Shown one piece after another: positions 12,301 to 24,261 of a DNA stretch of 64,000 bases; position 1 is the first letter of the stretch; each line of letters starts with the position of its first letter. The stretch spans positions 372,001 to 436,000 of the forward strand of contig JAHLEZ010000011.1 in assembly GCA_020726505.1 (NCBI GenBank). The letters run 5' to 3'. Source of the DNA: Leptodontidium sp. MPI-SDFR-AT-0119. Lineage: Eukaryota; Ascomycota; Leotiomycetes; Helotiales; Leptodontidiaceae. The position numbers and the translations under genes are program-made. Below the pieces are notes generated by a model, which did no database searches, was not told the DNA's origin, and saw only the letters and a list, made by a program, of their open reading frames with translations.

Positions 12301-13757
12301 CCGAACGGTCTCCAGTCTCTCCTTTAGATGACACTAACTCCCAAGACGCCAAAGCCTTGGAAGATCTGTGGGACTTATTTCATATCGGTGAGGAGGGACG
12401 AGAAACTATGTTTATTGATCCGGCAATACTGGAAGCTGAGGCATGTGCGCGAATCGAAAGGCAGTATCCCTTCTTCGACTACGCAGCAACACACTGGCCC
12501 GACCACTTCACTTTAGGATGCAAACTTGCTTCGCCGGAACTGAAAGCTACTGTCCGTTTACTGTCAGACGCGAGAAATTTTCCCGGGCTGAACTGGTTTC
12601 GGTACTACTGGTTTCGTTCCAACATCAATATGTCGTGTCCCAGAGATTTTGGTACTATGGTCACTGCCTCTTACTTTGGTCACCAAGATACGGTGGAGCA
12701 TTTGCTGGAAACATCAAATTCTGTGGACACAGATTTGTCGCAAGTCCGAGGTCTGTTTTGGGCAGCTCGTAGAGGGCATGCGGATATCGTCGACATACTA
12801 CTCAAAGAGGGGATCAGTCCAGATGTGCGAGTTGCTGAGGGTTCCACTTGCCTCATTGCTGCATCACAATTCGGCCATGGAGAAGTTGCTCGACTTCTCT
12901 TGAATGGCGAAGGATTGATCTCCAGTGAGGCTGGATACAGAGTCAACTATACGTGGCACCGTGGCCGAACACCGCTGTCCATTGCTGCCGGAAATGGATT
13001 TCTTGGGATTGTAAGGCAACTTCTTGATCACGAACATGTTTTCCCTGACTTCGCAGACTTTGACAAATGGACGCCCCTCATCTATTCAGTATTTGGCAAG
13101 CATCTAGATGTGCTTCAGGCACTTCTATCCAATCCCCGTGTCTCACCCAATCATGTGGACAAAACAGGTCGAAATGCAATGTCATGGGCTGCCTCTGAAG
13201 GTCACATTGATATTGTCAAATATCTCCTCAGTCTGCAGCATATGAGGGTTGAGGAGCGGGATCAAGCTGGGCGGACTGCACTGTCGTGGGCTGCCGGAAG
13301 CGGGCGTCTAGAAGTTGTTATTGAACTTAGACGAAGCCGGCGGATTGACGTTTCGGGCAGAGACAACGATGGGCGGAATGCACTATCATGGGCTTGTCAT
13401 GGGCGCCATTACAAAGTCGTCGAATACCTCATCAAACACGATCTTCTAGGAGTAGATGCGGAAGATGTAGATGGATGGACGCCTTTAGCTTGGGCACTTT
13501 TTGGAAATGCTCCAAAGACAGTGCAGGTGTTAATCTCTTCAGGTCTAGTGGATGCCAACAAAAGAGATAAGAACGGGCGAAGTCCACTTTCTTTTGCCGC
13601 TGGGTACGGATATCTAGACGTTGTCAAGCTACTGCTCAATGTTGAGGGGATAGATATCAATAGCACGGCGAATGAAGGCCAAACACCGCTTTCCGCGGCG
13701 CAGGCTAATGGGCACACCGACGTCGTGAATGCGTTGCTTGAGGTCTTGGGGAGATGA
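9368..13757 (+). CDS. NOD-like receptor: SesB-like alpha/beta hydrolase - NACHT - ankyrin repeats
   Basis: Exons 9563-9651, 9718-10063, 10132-10171, 10221-10237, 10285-10602, 10660-10903 and 10954-13757 join in phase; a 24-nt first exon at 9368-9391 gives an in-phase start but is uncertain. Length about 1,293 residues. Residues ~38-340 are a SesB-like hydrolase: DIVFVHGLQGHP (oxyanion region), FVAHSLGG (nucleophile serine), FFLGTPHRGSG. NACHT follows: Walker A GYAGSGKT at ~419-426, Walker B VIVDAIDEC at ~525-533, and the downstream hallmark VHLSLKEFL. From ~920 to the end there are about ten ankyrin repeats (GRNAMSWAASEGHIDIVKYL type). Fungal STAND proteins of this architecture are linked to non-self recognition and regulated cell death; a role for this one is inference. 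The ankyrin repeats are clearly diverged from one another, unlike the fast-evolving high-identity class. The gene ends 50 bp from the stop codon of a convergent neighbour. Confidence 0.88.
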
Positions 13758-13807
13758 TTTGAATTTATTTCTTGGATATCATAGAATAATAACAAAATTC
13801 AGTGGTA

Positions 13808-14567
13808 TCAAGTGCGAAATGCGGTTTCGAGAGCGTCAAGAAGTGTTGTCCCCTTGTACCACAGGCTGTCCGATGATACTTCCACCGCATTGTCTCCTTT
13901 AAGAGCAGAGAAAGGAATGACTGGAACGCTGGCTTGAAGTTAGTGGATAGTATACAGATCCACCACAAGAGCAATTTGTTACCTCTCCACAGCAGGACCA
14001 AGATTTTTCACAATCGTCTGAAACGTCTCCTCTGACCAGCCTACCTTGTCCCTGTCAACAAGTTAGCGACGGCTCGCCCTAACTTCACTTGCACCCACAT
14101 CTTATTGATCAATACTATGATCTGTTTAGACTGACTAGCAGCTCCATGAAGCTCCTTCGCGAGGTCCACATGCGCCGATCCTGCTGGGAGGACAAGCAGG
14201 ACACAGTCCACATTGGACGGATCGTCTAATACTCTCAGCACCTGAATCCATTACTTCAAATCACAAAAGAAGCAACGCCTACCCGAAACCACAACATGAA
14301 AATTCGGCGTATGGAAACTCGGCTGCACCCCACGACTCTTGAGATTTCTCGCAGCCTGATCATACAACCCAATACCCTCTCTCTGAAACCTCTCCATAGT
14401 CACCATATCGATACCCCCGTACTGAAGCGATCCTCGTTAGCTCGTAAACAAGCTGGGATAGGGATCTAATATGGCTGGCTAACTTTGAATAGCAAGCATC
14501 CTGTCGTAGTAGCTTTACCAGCGCCGGCGGGGCCGCGAACCATGAGACTTTTCTCGCGCGAAGTCAT
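13808..14567 (-). CDS. Truncated, divergent eEF1A-like GTPase (G domain only)
   Basis: Exons 14567-14484, 14421-14283, about 14231-14099, 14051-13983 and 13928-13808; roughly 180 residues. Similarity to eEF1A runs along the whole length: P-loop GPAGAGKATTTGCLLFK (eEF1A GHVDSGKSTTTGHL), YGGIDMVTMERF (CGGIDKRTIEKF), DCVLLVLPAG (ADCAILIIAG), the G4 motif NKMD regained at the 14099/14051 junction, WSEETFQTIVK, then VPVIPFSALKGDN and SLWYKGTTLLDALE before the stop. The switch regions and the DAPGH (G3) motif are missing or replaced by LDDPSN, and domains 2 and 3 are absent. The second/third exon junction is ambiguous (acceptor at 14232 or 14243). It may be a specialised small GTPase-like protein or a decaying paralogue; the preserved frame over five exons favours an expressed gene. 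Confidence 0.72.
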
Positions 14568-15101
14568 CTTTCTAAACTCGTTTATCTTTCCTGGAGAGAT
14601 TTACAATGAAGCAGCGCGAGATCATATAATTGCTTCTAAACTGAGGTACCTATGTCGGTCTGCATGCTCTACCGTTTGGAGGGTTTGAGGATAGTCGAGA
14701 GGAAAATCGAGAGTTTGATCGGGATTTTTGTTGCTGTTTGCCGCCGTCGCCTATGCAGCTTTTGTGGCCATTCAGATGGCCAGGGGTCATCCGTATCAAG
14801 ATGCTGGATGCGTCACGTGGATATATTGTTTCTTTGAATATCGAATTTCTACCTGGGCAATTTCTCTATCCAGCAGCGTTGGGATAGTCAAGAGAAGGGT
14901 TAAGCGTACGAATTTTCGGTCCCGGGTGGCAAGATGCACATCTCGGCTATTCAGCCGAAAGATCTGGCAACCCATTTCACTAGGATGCCTCATCGAGTGC
15001 CATCACTGATGACTGCGAATAAATTTATTTACTGCGGAGGATCTTTATGGCCTTTGGTTGGATATCTAACATAATTTCAAAAGTATTCTTTAGATTACAT
15101 C
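14568..15101. other. Intergenic
   Basis: It holds the upstream region of the eEF1A-like gene and the 3' flank of the dehydrogenase gene. No gene, RNA or repeat seen. Confidence 0.5.
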
Positions 15102-16272
15102 TCATGCCTTCAACTCCGCAACATGCTTCTCGTTAACCAGAACATATCTGTATCTCGCCTTTCCAGCATCCATATCCACAATCGACTGGTTAGCATCCTT
15201 CATCGGCCTCTCCTGGATCCAGGGGTGGATATTGTGCTTTGCAGCAAACTCCAACATTTCAGTAATATCCTTTGGAGATCCAATCATGGAGCCTCCCATC
15301 TTGCATCCCTTGGCAATCAGAGCGAAGGCAGAGAAAGCTGGGATTTTGTCCTCTGGCGCACCAACCTGGATGAACTGTCCGTTTGTCCTGAGCAGCATGA
15401 AGTACTTCTCAAGAGGCATGTTTGGGCTGGAGACGGTAGACACGATTAGGTCGAGAGAGCGGTAGTTCTTCTTTGCCCATCCCTCCTCGGCGGTAGCGAT
15501 GTACTTGGTGGCACCCATCTTCATTGAATCCTCCTTCTTGTTGTCTGTTCGGGAGATGGCGACAACTTCAGAAGCACCCAGAGCTTTCGCCCAGAGAAGA
15601 CCGAAATGTCCCAGACCACCAACACCGACAATGCCGACCTTCTTGCCCTTGATATCACCGTTTTTGGTGAGAGGAGACCAGACGGTAACACCTCCGCACA
15701 GCATGGGCGCGGCCTCGGCGTTGCTGATGCTCTCGGGGATCTTGACGGCAAAGTGTGCGGGAGCACGGCAGTAGTCGGCGTATCCACCGTATGATTTGCT
15801 TCCGTCTGGGTATTTCCCATTGTATGTGCCAACGTTGCCCTTCAAGCAGTAGTGTTCGTTTCCTTCAATGCACTCTTCACAGTCGAGGCATGAGCCTGAT
15901 TGGGCACCAACACCCACTCGGTCGCCAAGCTTGAAGTGCTTTACGTTCTTTCCAACACGGACTGCTGTACCAACAATCTCGTGACCAACACACTGTATCA
16001 AATTAGCACTAATTTTCGAAGCTGCACCTGAAAACATGGAAATAGGAAACATTGTGAGGAAAATTTGGGTATGGACTTACGCATGGGTAGAGAGTTGCTC
16101 CCCAGCCCGATCTCAGAGTGTGCAAATCAGATCCGCAGATTCCACAGTGAGTGATCTTGATATCAACATCATCCTCAGTCCAAGTCTTCGGCTCATACTC
16201 TTGCCACACCATCTTGCCCTTATCGGCCTCCTTGTCCAGCCCCATCCATCCTGCAAACTTGTATGATGCCAT
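15102..16272 (-). CDS. Zinc-dependent, NADP-type cinnamyl/medium-chain alcohol dehydrogenase (Adh6/Adh7-like)
   Basis: Two exons, 16272-16081 and 15992-15102, join in phase 0 (donor GTAAGT, acceptor ATACAG) to give 360 residues, the normal family length. The catalytic zinc site is seen as THCGICGSDLH, the histidine-glutamate pair in CCVGHEIVG, and a later cysteine; the structural zinc lobe is SCLDCEECIEGNEHYC. The Rossmann motif is VGIVGVGGLGHFG. The family (yeast Adh6/Adh7, plant CAD) reversibly reduces aliphatic and aromatic aldehydes, usually with NADP(H), in the cytosol. MASYKFAG at 16272 is taken as start because homologues begin near here; an in-frame ATG at 16386 would add 38 residues. 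Substrate cannot be read from the sequence. Confidence 0.92.
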
Positions 16273-19056
16273 ATTTTGTGCTTTGTGTATATCGCCTGCT
16301 GGGTTCAAAGAGTCTTGAAAGTGATTTGTAAGAGAGAGAATTCTGTCAGTTGCTGCTGAAGAGGGGAATTTGTCGGGCTTCGACATGGCTAATATATGTT
16401 TTCTGAGGAGTTCTTATCCGATTGCAAGAACAGCCCACCTACGCAATGGGCCCAAAAAAAAATTTGTCTTGACGCAACCTCTAAAAGCTCGATGTCCCTG
16501 TAGTGACATGCAGCCAGGGCCACTCTTCGCTGTTAATCTGTTGAAGTCTATCTTAAATCCGACGCCAACCGCTATTTAGCCTTGCGGTCTAAACATTCAA
16601 TGCTGTAAAGACCGCCGTGATTCGAGCTATTTGAGCGAAATAACGGAGCTTGGGTAGTGCTAAACTGCTGTGCAGATTCTGGATTCGATGATGTAGTTGA
16701 ACCACCAGTGGCGATAGGCGCAGATTGCGATGGGTGGAGACAACAGAAAGAGCCGTGCAGGGGATCGAGTAGTTGCTAGAACGGTGCAGAAATTTTCGGG
16801 TTTAAGAAATGATTCGGATTAGGAATTCGGAGATGTTGAATAAAAAAAGATAGAAGAGATGGAGAACTGGACAGCTAGTCAAGAGTCGTAGAGAATGGAA
16901 AGTTGCTTAACCCCTCTGTCCCCCTCCCTTCACAAGCACCATATTGCCGACCAAGCCTCCAGATAACCGAGGTTCCACTGCCTGTGCCGCTGTTCCCTCG
17001 ACGTCCATTCGGTACAGCAAATCCAAGGATAGTGATAATGTTCCTGCATGAAAGCTTCCTCGTGAGCGAGCCGAAAAATTCAACAAATGTTGTCTGCTTA
17101 CGATGCAGCGGGCACCATCCCAGCAACTGCATATTGTCAGCACTCTATACACACAGCATTTCCTCGTCCAACTCTAAATTGACGAAAAGGGTGGAATCCT
17201 TGAAAAATTGCCTGCATTACTTTGGTAAGATGTACCGTTTCTGTCACAGAAACTCTTCAAATTCTTGAAATTCTTGAATGGTGTCGAATCGAAATGAGAA
17301 AGAGAAAAGATTACTACCATGCTTACAATTGCTGTGTAGCTCCTTTTCTGGGAACATGGAGGCCGGGATTTGAGCGTCGTCTTGCTACAATGATTTCAAT
17401 TGATGGGGACTGTCCCCTTGCGCAATGTACGATGAATTTTCGTCTCCTCAAACCGCGGGCAAGTCTAGTATGTCGATTTCCTCGAGGGAGTTTCTTCGGG
17501 CTTATCATTCCCAAGTTTCAACCTCAGGAATATATTTCATTCGCATTTCTTCAATGAAAGGATGGCTCTAGACTATCCACCGTGGGGCAGACAAGCCGCT
17601 TTCTTGACCCAAGACACTCTCACAAAGCGGTAGCTTAAGGAAATGTTTGTTAAAAAGTTGAACCTTGACGAAATCCCTAAACGCGTGAACGAACGGACAA
17701 AGCACAGCCGATTGAGGGGCCAGGTTGTGATATGTACCTCCCGGTCCCGTACAAAGTAGAATCTAGTGAAAGGAAGTTGAACTGTTGAACGCAATAACTC
17801 ATACATATAATTTTGGAGAGTGAATTGCATGTTCTGAAATGTGTGTAAATGCTTAGCCTCGGTTAGTAAATAGACGTTCCATATCAGCCTATCCCGGATT
17901 GCACGTCGCGTTCTCGGTATCTCGAGCTTGGTGCAAATATGGGTACATAGTTGAAAGTAGAGACAGAGATATTGATGCAAGTCCATGTATTTGCCAAGAA
18001 ATGTCATTCGGTTTCGTCGTATCGTACTTCAAAGGGACTGAGCAAATCACTTTTGGGAGCCAACCGAATCATTTGATCATTTCCAATGGAAAGTGACTGG
18101 TAGATTTTTTTTAAACCCCCCCCCCCGATTGAAGCTATGACATGAAGATAATCTGGAGATGTACACAACTCAATGGAACAGAAGAAACTATACGAAAAAA
18201 CAGATGAAGCACTTATCTAAGTACTTAACTTGGCGCCTATCTTGAGCGTTAACACTGGTTTATCGCATGATGGGGCACTCAGGCTAGCTCAGCCTTGCGC
18301 CAGGAACTGGTTTCTATTCCACACTATTGCGACATCTCTCATTGGACATTGCAGCTGTCTTCCATTAGCCATTAGCATTTGCTTTCTTACCTCCATGAAC
18401 GCTCTGGTCTAAAATCGATATGCAATATCACCTTCTGTACCTGTTGTCTTTCTCCTTGGGAACAACAAACGCAATCTCCAGGACAACTCTGGAGAGACGC
18501 ATTCACCGGCAACTAAGAACACAACCAACAACGAGACTCTCTCGGAGTATTGCACATTGATTGCAGAAATCAGTGATGTCTCTTGCAGTATTTATCAGCA
18601 TCAGCATCAGCATCAGTGAGGAAGAGGCAGGAGGTTAACAAAGGCGAGGCGAGGTCAGCAATATTGCTCAGGCCACAATTTTGTTCCAAGCGGCTAACTT
18701 GAAAGCGTTAGACCCAAACTATTAGCGGATTGGAGATCTGGGAGGCCAAAGGCAAGGCATCGATGCGAAAAGATCAGGTCGCGTCAACAGCTCTCAAAGG
18801 GCAACAACCAACAACCAACAACTACAACCAGTTGCGGATCTCTCCTCAACACTTCGGCCTCTGTTATTGAAGCTGTTCTTGATCTTCATGCTACCGATAT
18901 ACCGTCTTTAAAGTCTCCCCAGTCCTGGGCACTTTGAAGGCGATCGCCCCTTCTCACCTCTGGCTTTGCGCGACAAGCATTCCTCCCTGAACCTTTGACC
19001 TCCCCTCAACTCCTACTACCTACGGCTACCTTCCTACACCCTCCTACAGCTTCATC
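16273..19056. other. Divergent intergenic region between the dehydrogenase gene and RPB2
   Basis: About 2.8 kb with no convincing gene. A small minus-strand frame at 17132-16875 has splice-like sites but no recognised domain. An 11-C run sits at 18116-18126 and a hexamer repeat at 18594-18616. The last ~150 bases before RPB2 are pyrimidine-rich, as in many fungal housekeeping promoters. Confidence 0.5.
18594..18616. repeat. Short ATCAGC tandem repeat
   Basis: About four copies of the hexamer ATCAGC in the RPB2 upstream region; a simple repeat, not coding. Confidence 0.8.
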
Positions 19057-22000
19057 ATGGCGGACACACAGGAATTCGAAGATGGCTACGAGTTTGAGGA
19101 GGAGTACAACGATGAGGAGGAAGATGGAGGCATTACAGCCGAGGACTGCTGGATGGTCATCTCCTCATTCTTTGAGTCCAAAGGATTGGTGTCGCAGCAG
19201 GTAGACTCCTTCGACGAGTTCGTCTCTACGACTATGCAGGAGCTGGTAGAGGAGAATTCGCAACTCACCCTCGATCAAAACAACCCACCATCCTCTGATG
19301 AGAACCCGATCGCCCTCCGCAGATATGAAATCAAGTTTGGTACCGTTCTACTGTCGCGACCAGCCATGACCGAAGGTGATGGAAGTACCTCTGTCATGCT
19401 TCCGCAGGAAGCCCGCTTGCGAAATCTCACGTACTCGAGTCCCCTTTACCTTGAAATGACAAAGAAGGTCTCCGTGGCGGTTGAGCGCCCTGTTCCTCTC
19501 AACGAACTGGATGATGAGCAAGAGACAGAGATGGCAGCTACAGGCGTTCATCCTACACGTCTGGTATGGGAAGACGAGGATGGTGGGGCGCTGGATGGCG
19601 ACAAGTCGGAGAGAGCTCCCGACCGAGTATTCATCGGAAAGCTCCCTATTATGCTGAAGTCGAAATACTGCATTTTGAAGGATCTTGACGAGGAAGACCT
19701 CTACGCTTGGAATGAGTGTCCATACGACCAAGGAGGATACTTCATCATCAATGGATCCGAAAAGGTTCTGATCGCCCAAGAACGCAGTGCTGCCAACATT
19801 GTTCAGGTGTTTAAGAAGTCACTCCCCAGTCCTACTCCATACATCGCCGAAATTCGAAGTGCCCTCGAGAAAGGCTCGCGACTCATATCCTCAATGTCCA
19901 TCAAGCTCTTTGCTAAGGGTGATGGTAACCGCGGAGGTTTCGGTCAGACCATCAAGTCCACACTACCATATATCAAGAGCGACGTTCCAATTGCAGTGGT
20001 TTTCCGCGCTCTTGGGGTCGTTTCTGACGAAGACATTTTGAATCATATTTGCTATGATCGCAACGATACTCAGATGTTGGAGATGTTGAAGCCATGTATT
20101 GAGGAGGCCTTCGTTATTCAGGACCGTGAGGTTGCCTTGGATTTCATTGGCAAGCGTGGTAGCAGCCAAACCCTCACTCGCGACAAGCGTATCAAATATG
20201 CGCGCGACATCATGCAGAAGGAGTTGTTGCCTCATATCTCTCAACAGGAGGGTAGTGAGACTCGGAAAGCTTTCTTCTTGGGATACATGGTTCACAAGAT
20301 GCTCCAGTGCGCTCTTGGACGCCGAGAGACTGATGACCGGGATCATTTTGGAAAGAAGCGTTTGGATCTCGCTGGGCCTCTTCTCGCAAAGCTTTTCCGT
20401 GGGTTGTTCCGCAGATTGACATCCGATGTTTACAAGTATCTTCAACGCTGCGTCGAGAACAACCGGGAATTCAACCTCACACTTGGAGTTAAGGCCACCA
20501 CGCTCACAAACGGTCTGAAGTACTCTTTGGCTACCGGTAATTGGGGAGACCAGAAGAAGGCCGCCAGCTCAACAGCTGGTGTTTCCCAGGTGCTCAATCG
20601 ATACACGTTCTCCTCCACGTTGTCCCATCTTCGTCGTACCAATACACCTATCGGTCGTGATGGCAAAATTGCGAAGCCTCGTCAACTTCACAATACTCAT
20701 TGGGGCTTAGTGTGTCCTGCCGAGACACCTGAGGGTCAGGCTTGTGGTCTAGTCAAGAACTTGGCTCTCATGTGCTACGTTACCGTTGGCACACCGAGTG
20801 ATCCTATTATTGAGTTCATGATTCAAAGAAATATGGAAGTCCTCGAGGAGTACGAGCCTCTACGCTCACCAAATGCTACCAAGGTCTTTGTCAATGGTGT
20901 CTGGGTTGGAGTGCATCGAGACCCTAGCCATCTTGTCAAGACAGTGCAGCACTTGAGACGATCACATTTGATTTCTCACGAAGTCTCCTTGATCCGTGAC
21001 ATTCGAGACAGAGAGTTCAAGATCTTCACAGACGCCGGCAGAGTCTGCAGACCTCTCTTCGTTGTGGACAATGACGTTGATAGTGCCAATAAGGGTAACC
21101 TGGTCTTGAATAAGGATCATATTCGAAGACTGGAGGATGATCAAGCCCTTCCTGCGAACCTGGATCCACAAACAAAGGAGGACCATTACTTTGGTTTCCA
21201 GGGTCTGATCAACGAGGGTGTGGTGGAGTATGTCGATGCCGAAGAAGAGGAGACTATCATGATTGTCATGACTCCTGAAGACTTGGATATTTCTCGCCAG
21301 CTGCAGGCTGGGTACAAAATACAGCCCGACAACAGTGAAGATCTAAACAAGCGTGTGAAGGCTCCAGTCAATCCTACGGCGCATATGTGGACTCATTGCG
21401 AGATTCATCCAAGTATGATTCTGGGGATTTGCGCAAGCATTATCCCATTCCCGGATCACAATCAAGTATGTGCTATACATTTATATTTGCAGGTAATATT
21501 TTGCTAACTTAAACAGTCTCCCCGTAACACCTACCAGTCTGCAATGGGTAAGCAAGCTATGGGAGTGTTCCTGACGAATTTCGACGTAAGAATGGACACT
21601 ATGGCGAACATTCTCTACTATCCTCAGAAGCCCCTTGCCACAACTCGATCGATGGAGTTCCTCAAATTCAGAGAGCTTCCTGCTGGTCAAAATGCCATTG
21701 TCGCTATTGCTTGTTACTCTGGTTATAACCAAGAAGATTCCGTCATTATGAACCAGAGCAGTATCGATCGAGGCCTTTTCCGAAGTTTGTTCTACCGAGC
21801 CTACACGGATCAGGAGAAGCGCATTGGGATGAACGTTGTAGAGGCATTTGAGAAGCCGTTCAGAAATGATACTATGAAGCTCAAGCATGGTACATACGAT
21901 AAGCTTGACGATGACGGACTTGTCGCTCCAGGTGTTCGGGTCTCAGGAGAGGATATCATCATTGGAAAGACTGCCCCAATCGCCCCAGACAATGAGGAAC

Positions 22001-22958
22001 TTGGCATGCGTACCAAAGCCCATGTCAAGCGCGATGCGTCTACTCCTCTGCGAAGTACCGAGAACGGTATTGTGGACCAGGTTCTGCTCACCACCAATGC
22101 TGAAGGTCTGAAGTTCGTCAAGGTTCGCATGAGAACTACGAAGATTCCCCAAATCGGTGACAAGTTTGCCTCCCGTCACGGACAGAAGGGTACTATCGGT
22201 ATCACCTACCGTCATGAAGATATGCCTTTCACCTGCCAGGGTATTGTGCCCGATTTAATCATCAACCCCCACGCTATTCCTTCTCGTATGACGATTGCCC
22301 ATTTGATCGAGTGTCAGTTGAGTAAGGTCTCAACGCTTCGTGGACTCGAGGGTGATGCGACTCCTTTCACAGAGGTCACCGTTGACTCCGTCTCGAAGCT
22401 CCTCCGAGCTCATGGATACCATTCTCGTGGCTTCGAGATCATGTACCATGGTCACACAGGACGAAAGATGATGGCTCAAGTCTTTCTCGGTCCAACCTAT
22501 TATCAACGTCTGCGACATATGGTGGATGATAAGATCCATGCTCGAGCTAGAGGTCCCGTCCAGATTCTGACCAGACAGCCGGTAGAAGGTCGTGCCAGAG
22601 ATGGTGGTCTGCGTTTCGGAGAGATGGAGCGTGATTGTATGATTTCGCACGGAGCGGCGTCCTTCTTGAAGGAGAGACTGTTTGAGGTGTCGGATGCCTT
22701 CAGAGTCCATGTGTGTGATATCTGTGGACTAATGACTCCGATTGCGTAAGTTCCTTCATCGTACCATTCAAAGTTCCAGTACTGACCTGTGATAGCAAAC
22801 TCTCTACTCAATCGTTCGAGTGCCGACCTTGCAAGAACAAGACGAAGATCTCGCAAATCCATATTCCATATGCTGCGAAGTTGCTCTTCCAAGAACTTGC
22901 ATCAATGAACATTGCAGCTAGATTGTTCACTACGAGATCTGGAATCACAGTCCGTTGA
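19057..22958 (+). CDS. RPB2: RNA polymerase II second-largest subunit
   Basis: Three exons, 19057-21465, 21517-22745 and 22796-22958, give 1,266 residues, normal for fungal Rpb2. It begins with the acidic N-terminus ([20 protein letters not shown]) followed by [12 protein letters not shown]. Core motifs are all present: [20 protein letters not shown] (protrusion/lobe), [19 protein letters not shown] (fork), [19 protein letters not shown], the hybrid-binding [14 protein letters not shown] and [15 protein letters not shown]. The C-terminal zinc site is split by the last intron: CDICGLM before it and [11 protein letters not shown] after it. It forms the Pol II active-site cleft with Rpb1. Nothing is truncated; the frame is intact. 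This locus is the standard fungal phylogenetic marker and could identify the species. Confidence 0.98.
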
Positions 22959-23579
22959 TCACTTTTTGGGTTGGAAGGGGATGGGAGGAATAGAGAGTTG
23001 TAAGAATGTATAGGGAAAGAGGGTTGGTAGAGGGTTCATGAATCTTTGCATATCAAGGCGTTTGGGAAAGGAGCAAGAATGCCTGGAACAAAATGGACTG
23101 GGCGCCCTGCATATTGGTTGCGTTTGTCCGCAGCAGGGATGGGAGGAAGGGGGAGCAGCCAGCCAGTGAGCGAGCGAGCGATTGAAATTTGGGCGCGCTG
23201 TTTTCAGGCAGATCTGGTGTATCATAGCTAGATTTCCCGAGAGATGATGGATGTGGGTGGAGAAGACAAAAATGAAAGAAGATGAATAATGAAGAACCAA
23301 TCTGTTTGATACTGGTCTTGGTCATGCTTCTTTCTGCCCGAAGGGCTCTGCCCCGTCTCTCCATGCATATCCTGACATCTATTTCCGTTTGTAGGTCTTG
23401 AGATGGTTCGATTCTGATGTTCATGCCTTTGCGCCGTCCGATGCCAGTGCCCAGCTTCCTTCTACAGTGTTGTACAGCCATTTTATACACCTTCCCATCC
23501 TGCCTTTAATGTACAGTAGAGAGTAGAGTGAGTATAGTTTCAATTCGTAGATATTTCCAGCAAGCCAATGAATCCTATG
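22959..23579. other. Convergent 3' region of RPB2 and PET117
   Basis: No gene seen; expected to hold the two 3' untranslated regions. A GCGAGCGAGCGA run at 23168-23180 is the only simple repeat. Confidence 0.5.
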
Positions 23580-23939
23580 CTACCTCGGTTTATCAACCAC
23601 AACCGCTCCATCATGTACACTCTGCACTTTCTTATATTCCTCCTCCAAGGCCCTCTGCATGTCGAAATCTAACTGGCGCTCCTTCTTCAATCGCTGCTGT
23701 TCCATGTCTCGTACGACGCCTTGATGCATTGCCTAGAGAGAGAAAGGTGTGTTAGTCTCACCAAAGTGCAGGATAGAAATGGGAAAGGGGAAAGCAGTGC
23801 CAGTGGAAAGAGGGTGAGGCGGATGAATGTGCTGAGTACATACAGCTTTCTCGGCTTGTTGGCCGTAGTGCACGAAGAAGACTGTTGCGATAGCGAAGAG
23901 CGATGTGCCCGCGAGCGTGAGTTTGGCTGGGCGCGACAT
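23580..23939 (-). CDS. PET117: Cytochrome c oxidase assembly factor Pet117
   Basis: Two exons, 23939-23844 and 23732-23580, join in phase 0 (donor GTATGT, acceptor TCTCTAG) into 82 residues. The N-terminus MSRPAKLTLAGTSLFAIATV runs into a single membrane anchor ending FFVHYGQQAE, and exon 2 starts with the family signature MHQGVVRDMEQQRLKKERQ followed by a basic/acidic helix (LEEEYKKVQ). This matches Pet117, a small mitochondrial inner-membrane protein needed to build complex IV and linked to haem a synthesis (Cox15). The gene is too small and too split for simple ORF calling. It is divergent from VMA10. Confidence 0.93.
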
Positions 23940-24261
23940 CTGTATGATTTGACGCCTCCAACAACAACTTTTCAATCTCAATATATCGTCTGGAGCTTCC
24001 AATGGCGCATTGCGAGCTGTTTTGCAGTGGGTGTTGAGGTCAGAGTGGTAAGTAGAAAGAAAGTACGATGTTGACGGAGGATGCCGAGCAGGGGTCTGGA
24101 GCTGCAGCTGTCTCTCGTCGGAGGGAGCTGGTCTGGGCTGGGCAAGGCAAGGCAAGGCAAGCTGGACTGGATCCTCAATCTGAACATCCCGCGATAACGA
24201 ACGAGCTCCTTCAACACCCACCACGATACCCCGAGTTAACCAGACAAAGGAGGATTGCAAG
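23940..24261. promoter_or_regulatory. Shared divergent promoter region of PET117 and VMA10
   Basis: Only 322 bases separate the two start codons, so both genes must use this interval. It contains a GGCAA pentamer repeated about four times at 24140-24161. No TATA box was recognised. Confidence 0.55.

Noticed and set aside
16875..17152. Small minus-strand gene with a possible GTAAGC donor and GCAG acceptor
   Set aside because: The joined product (GFAVPNGRRG) matches no family I know, and several alternative joins are equally possible.
17573..18007. 144-codon minus-strand open frame
   Set aside because: No start context, domain or splice partner; aromatic- and basic-rich chance frame.
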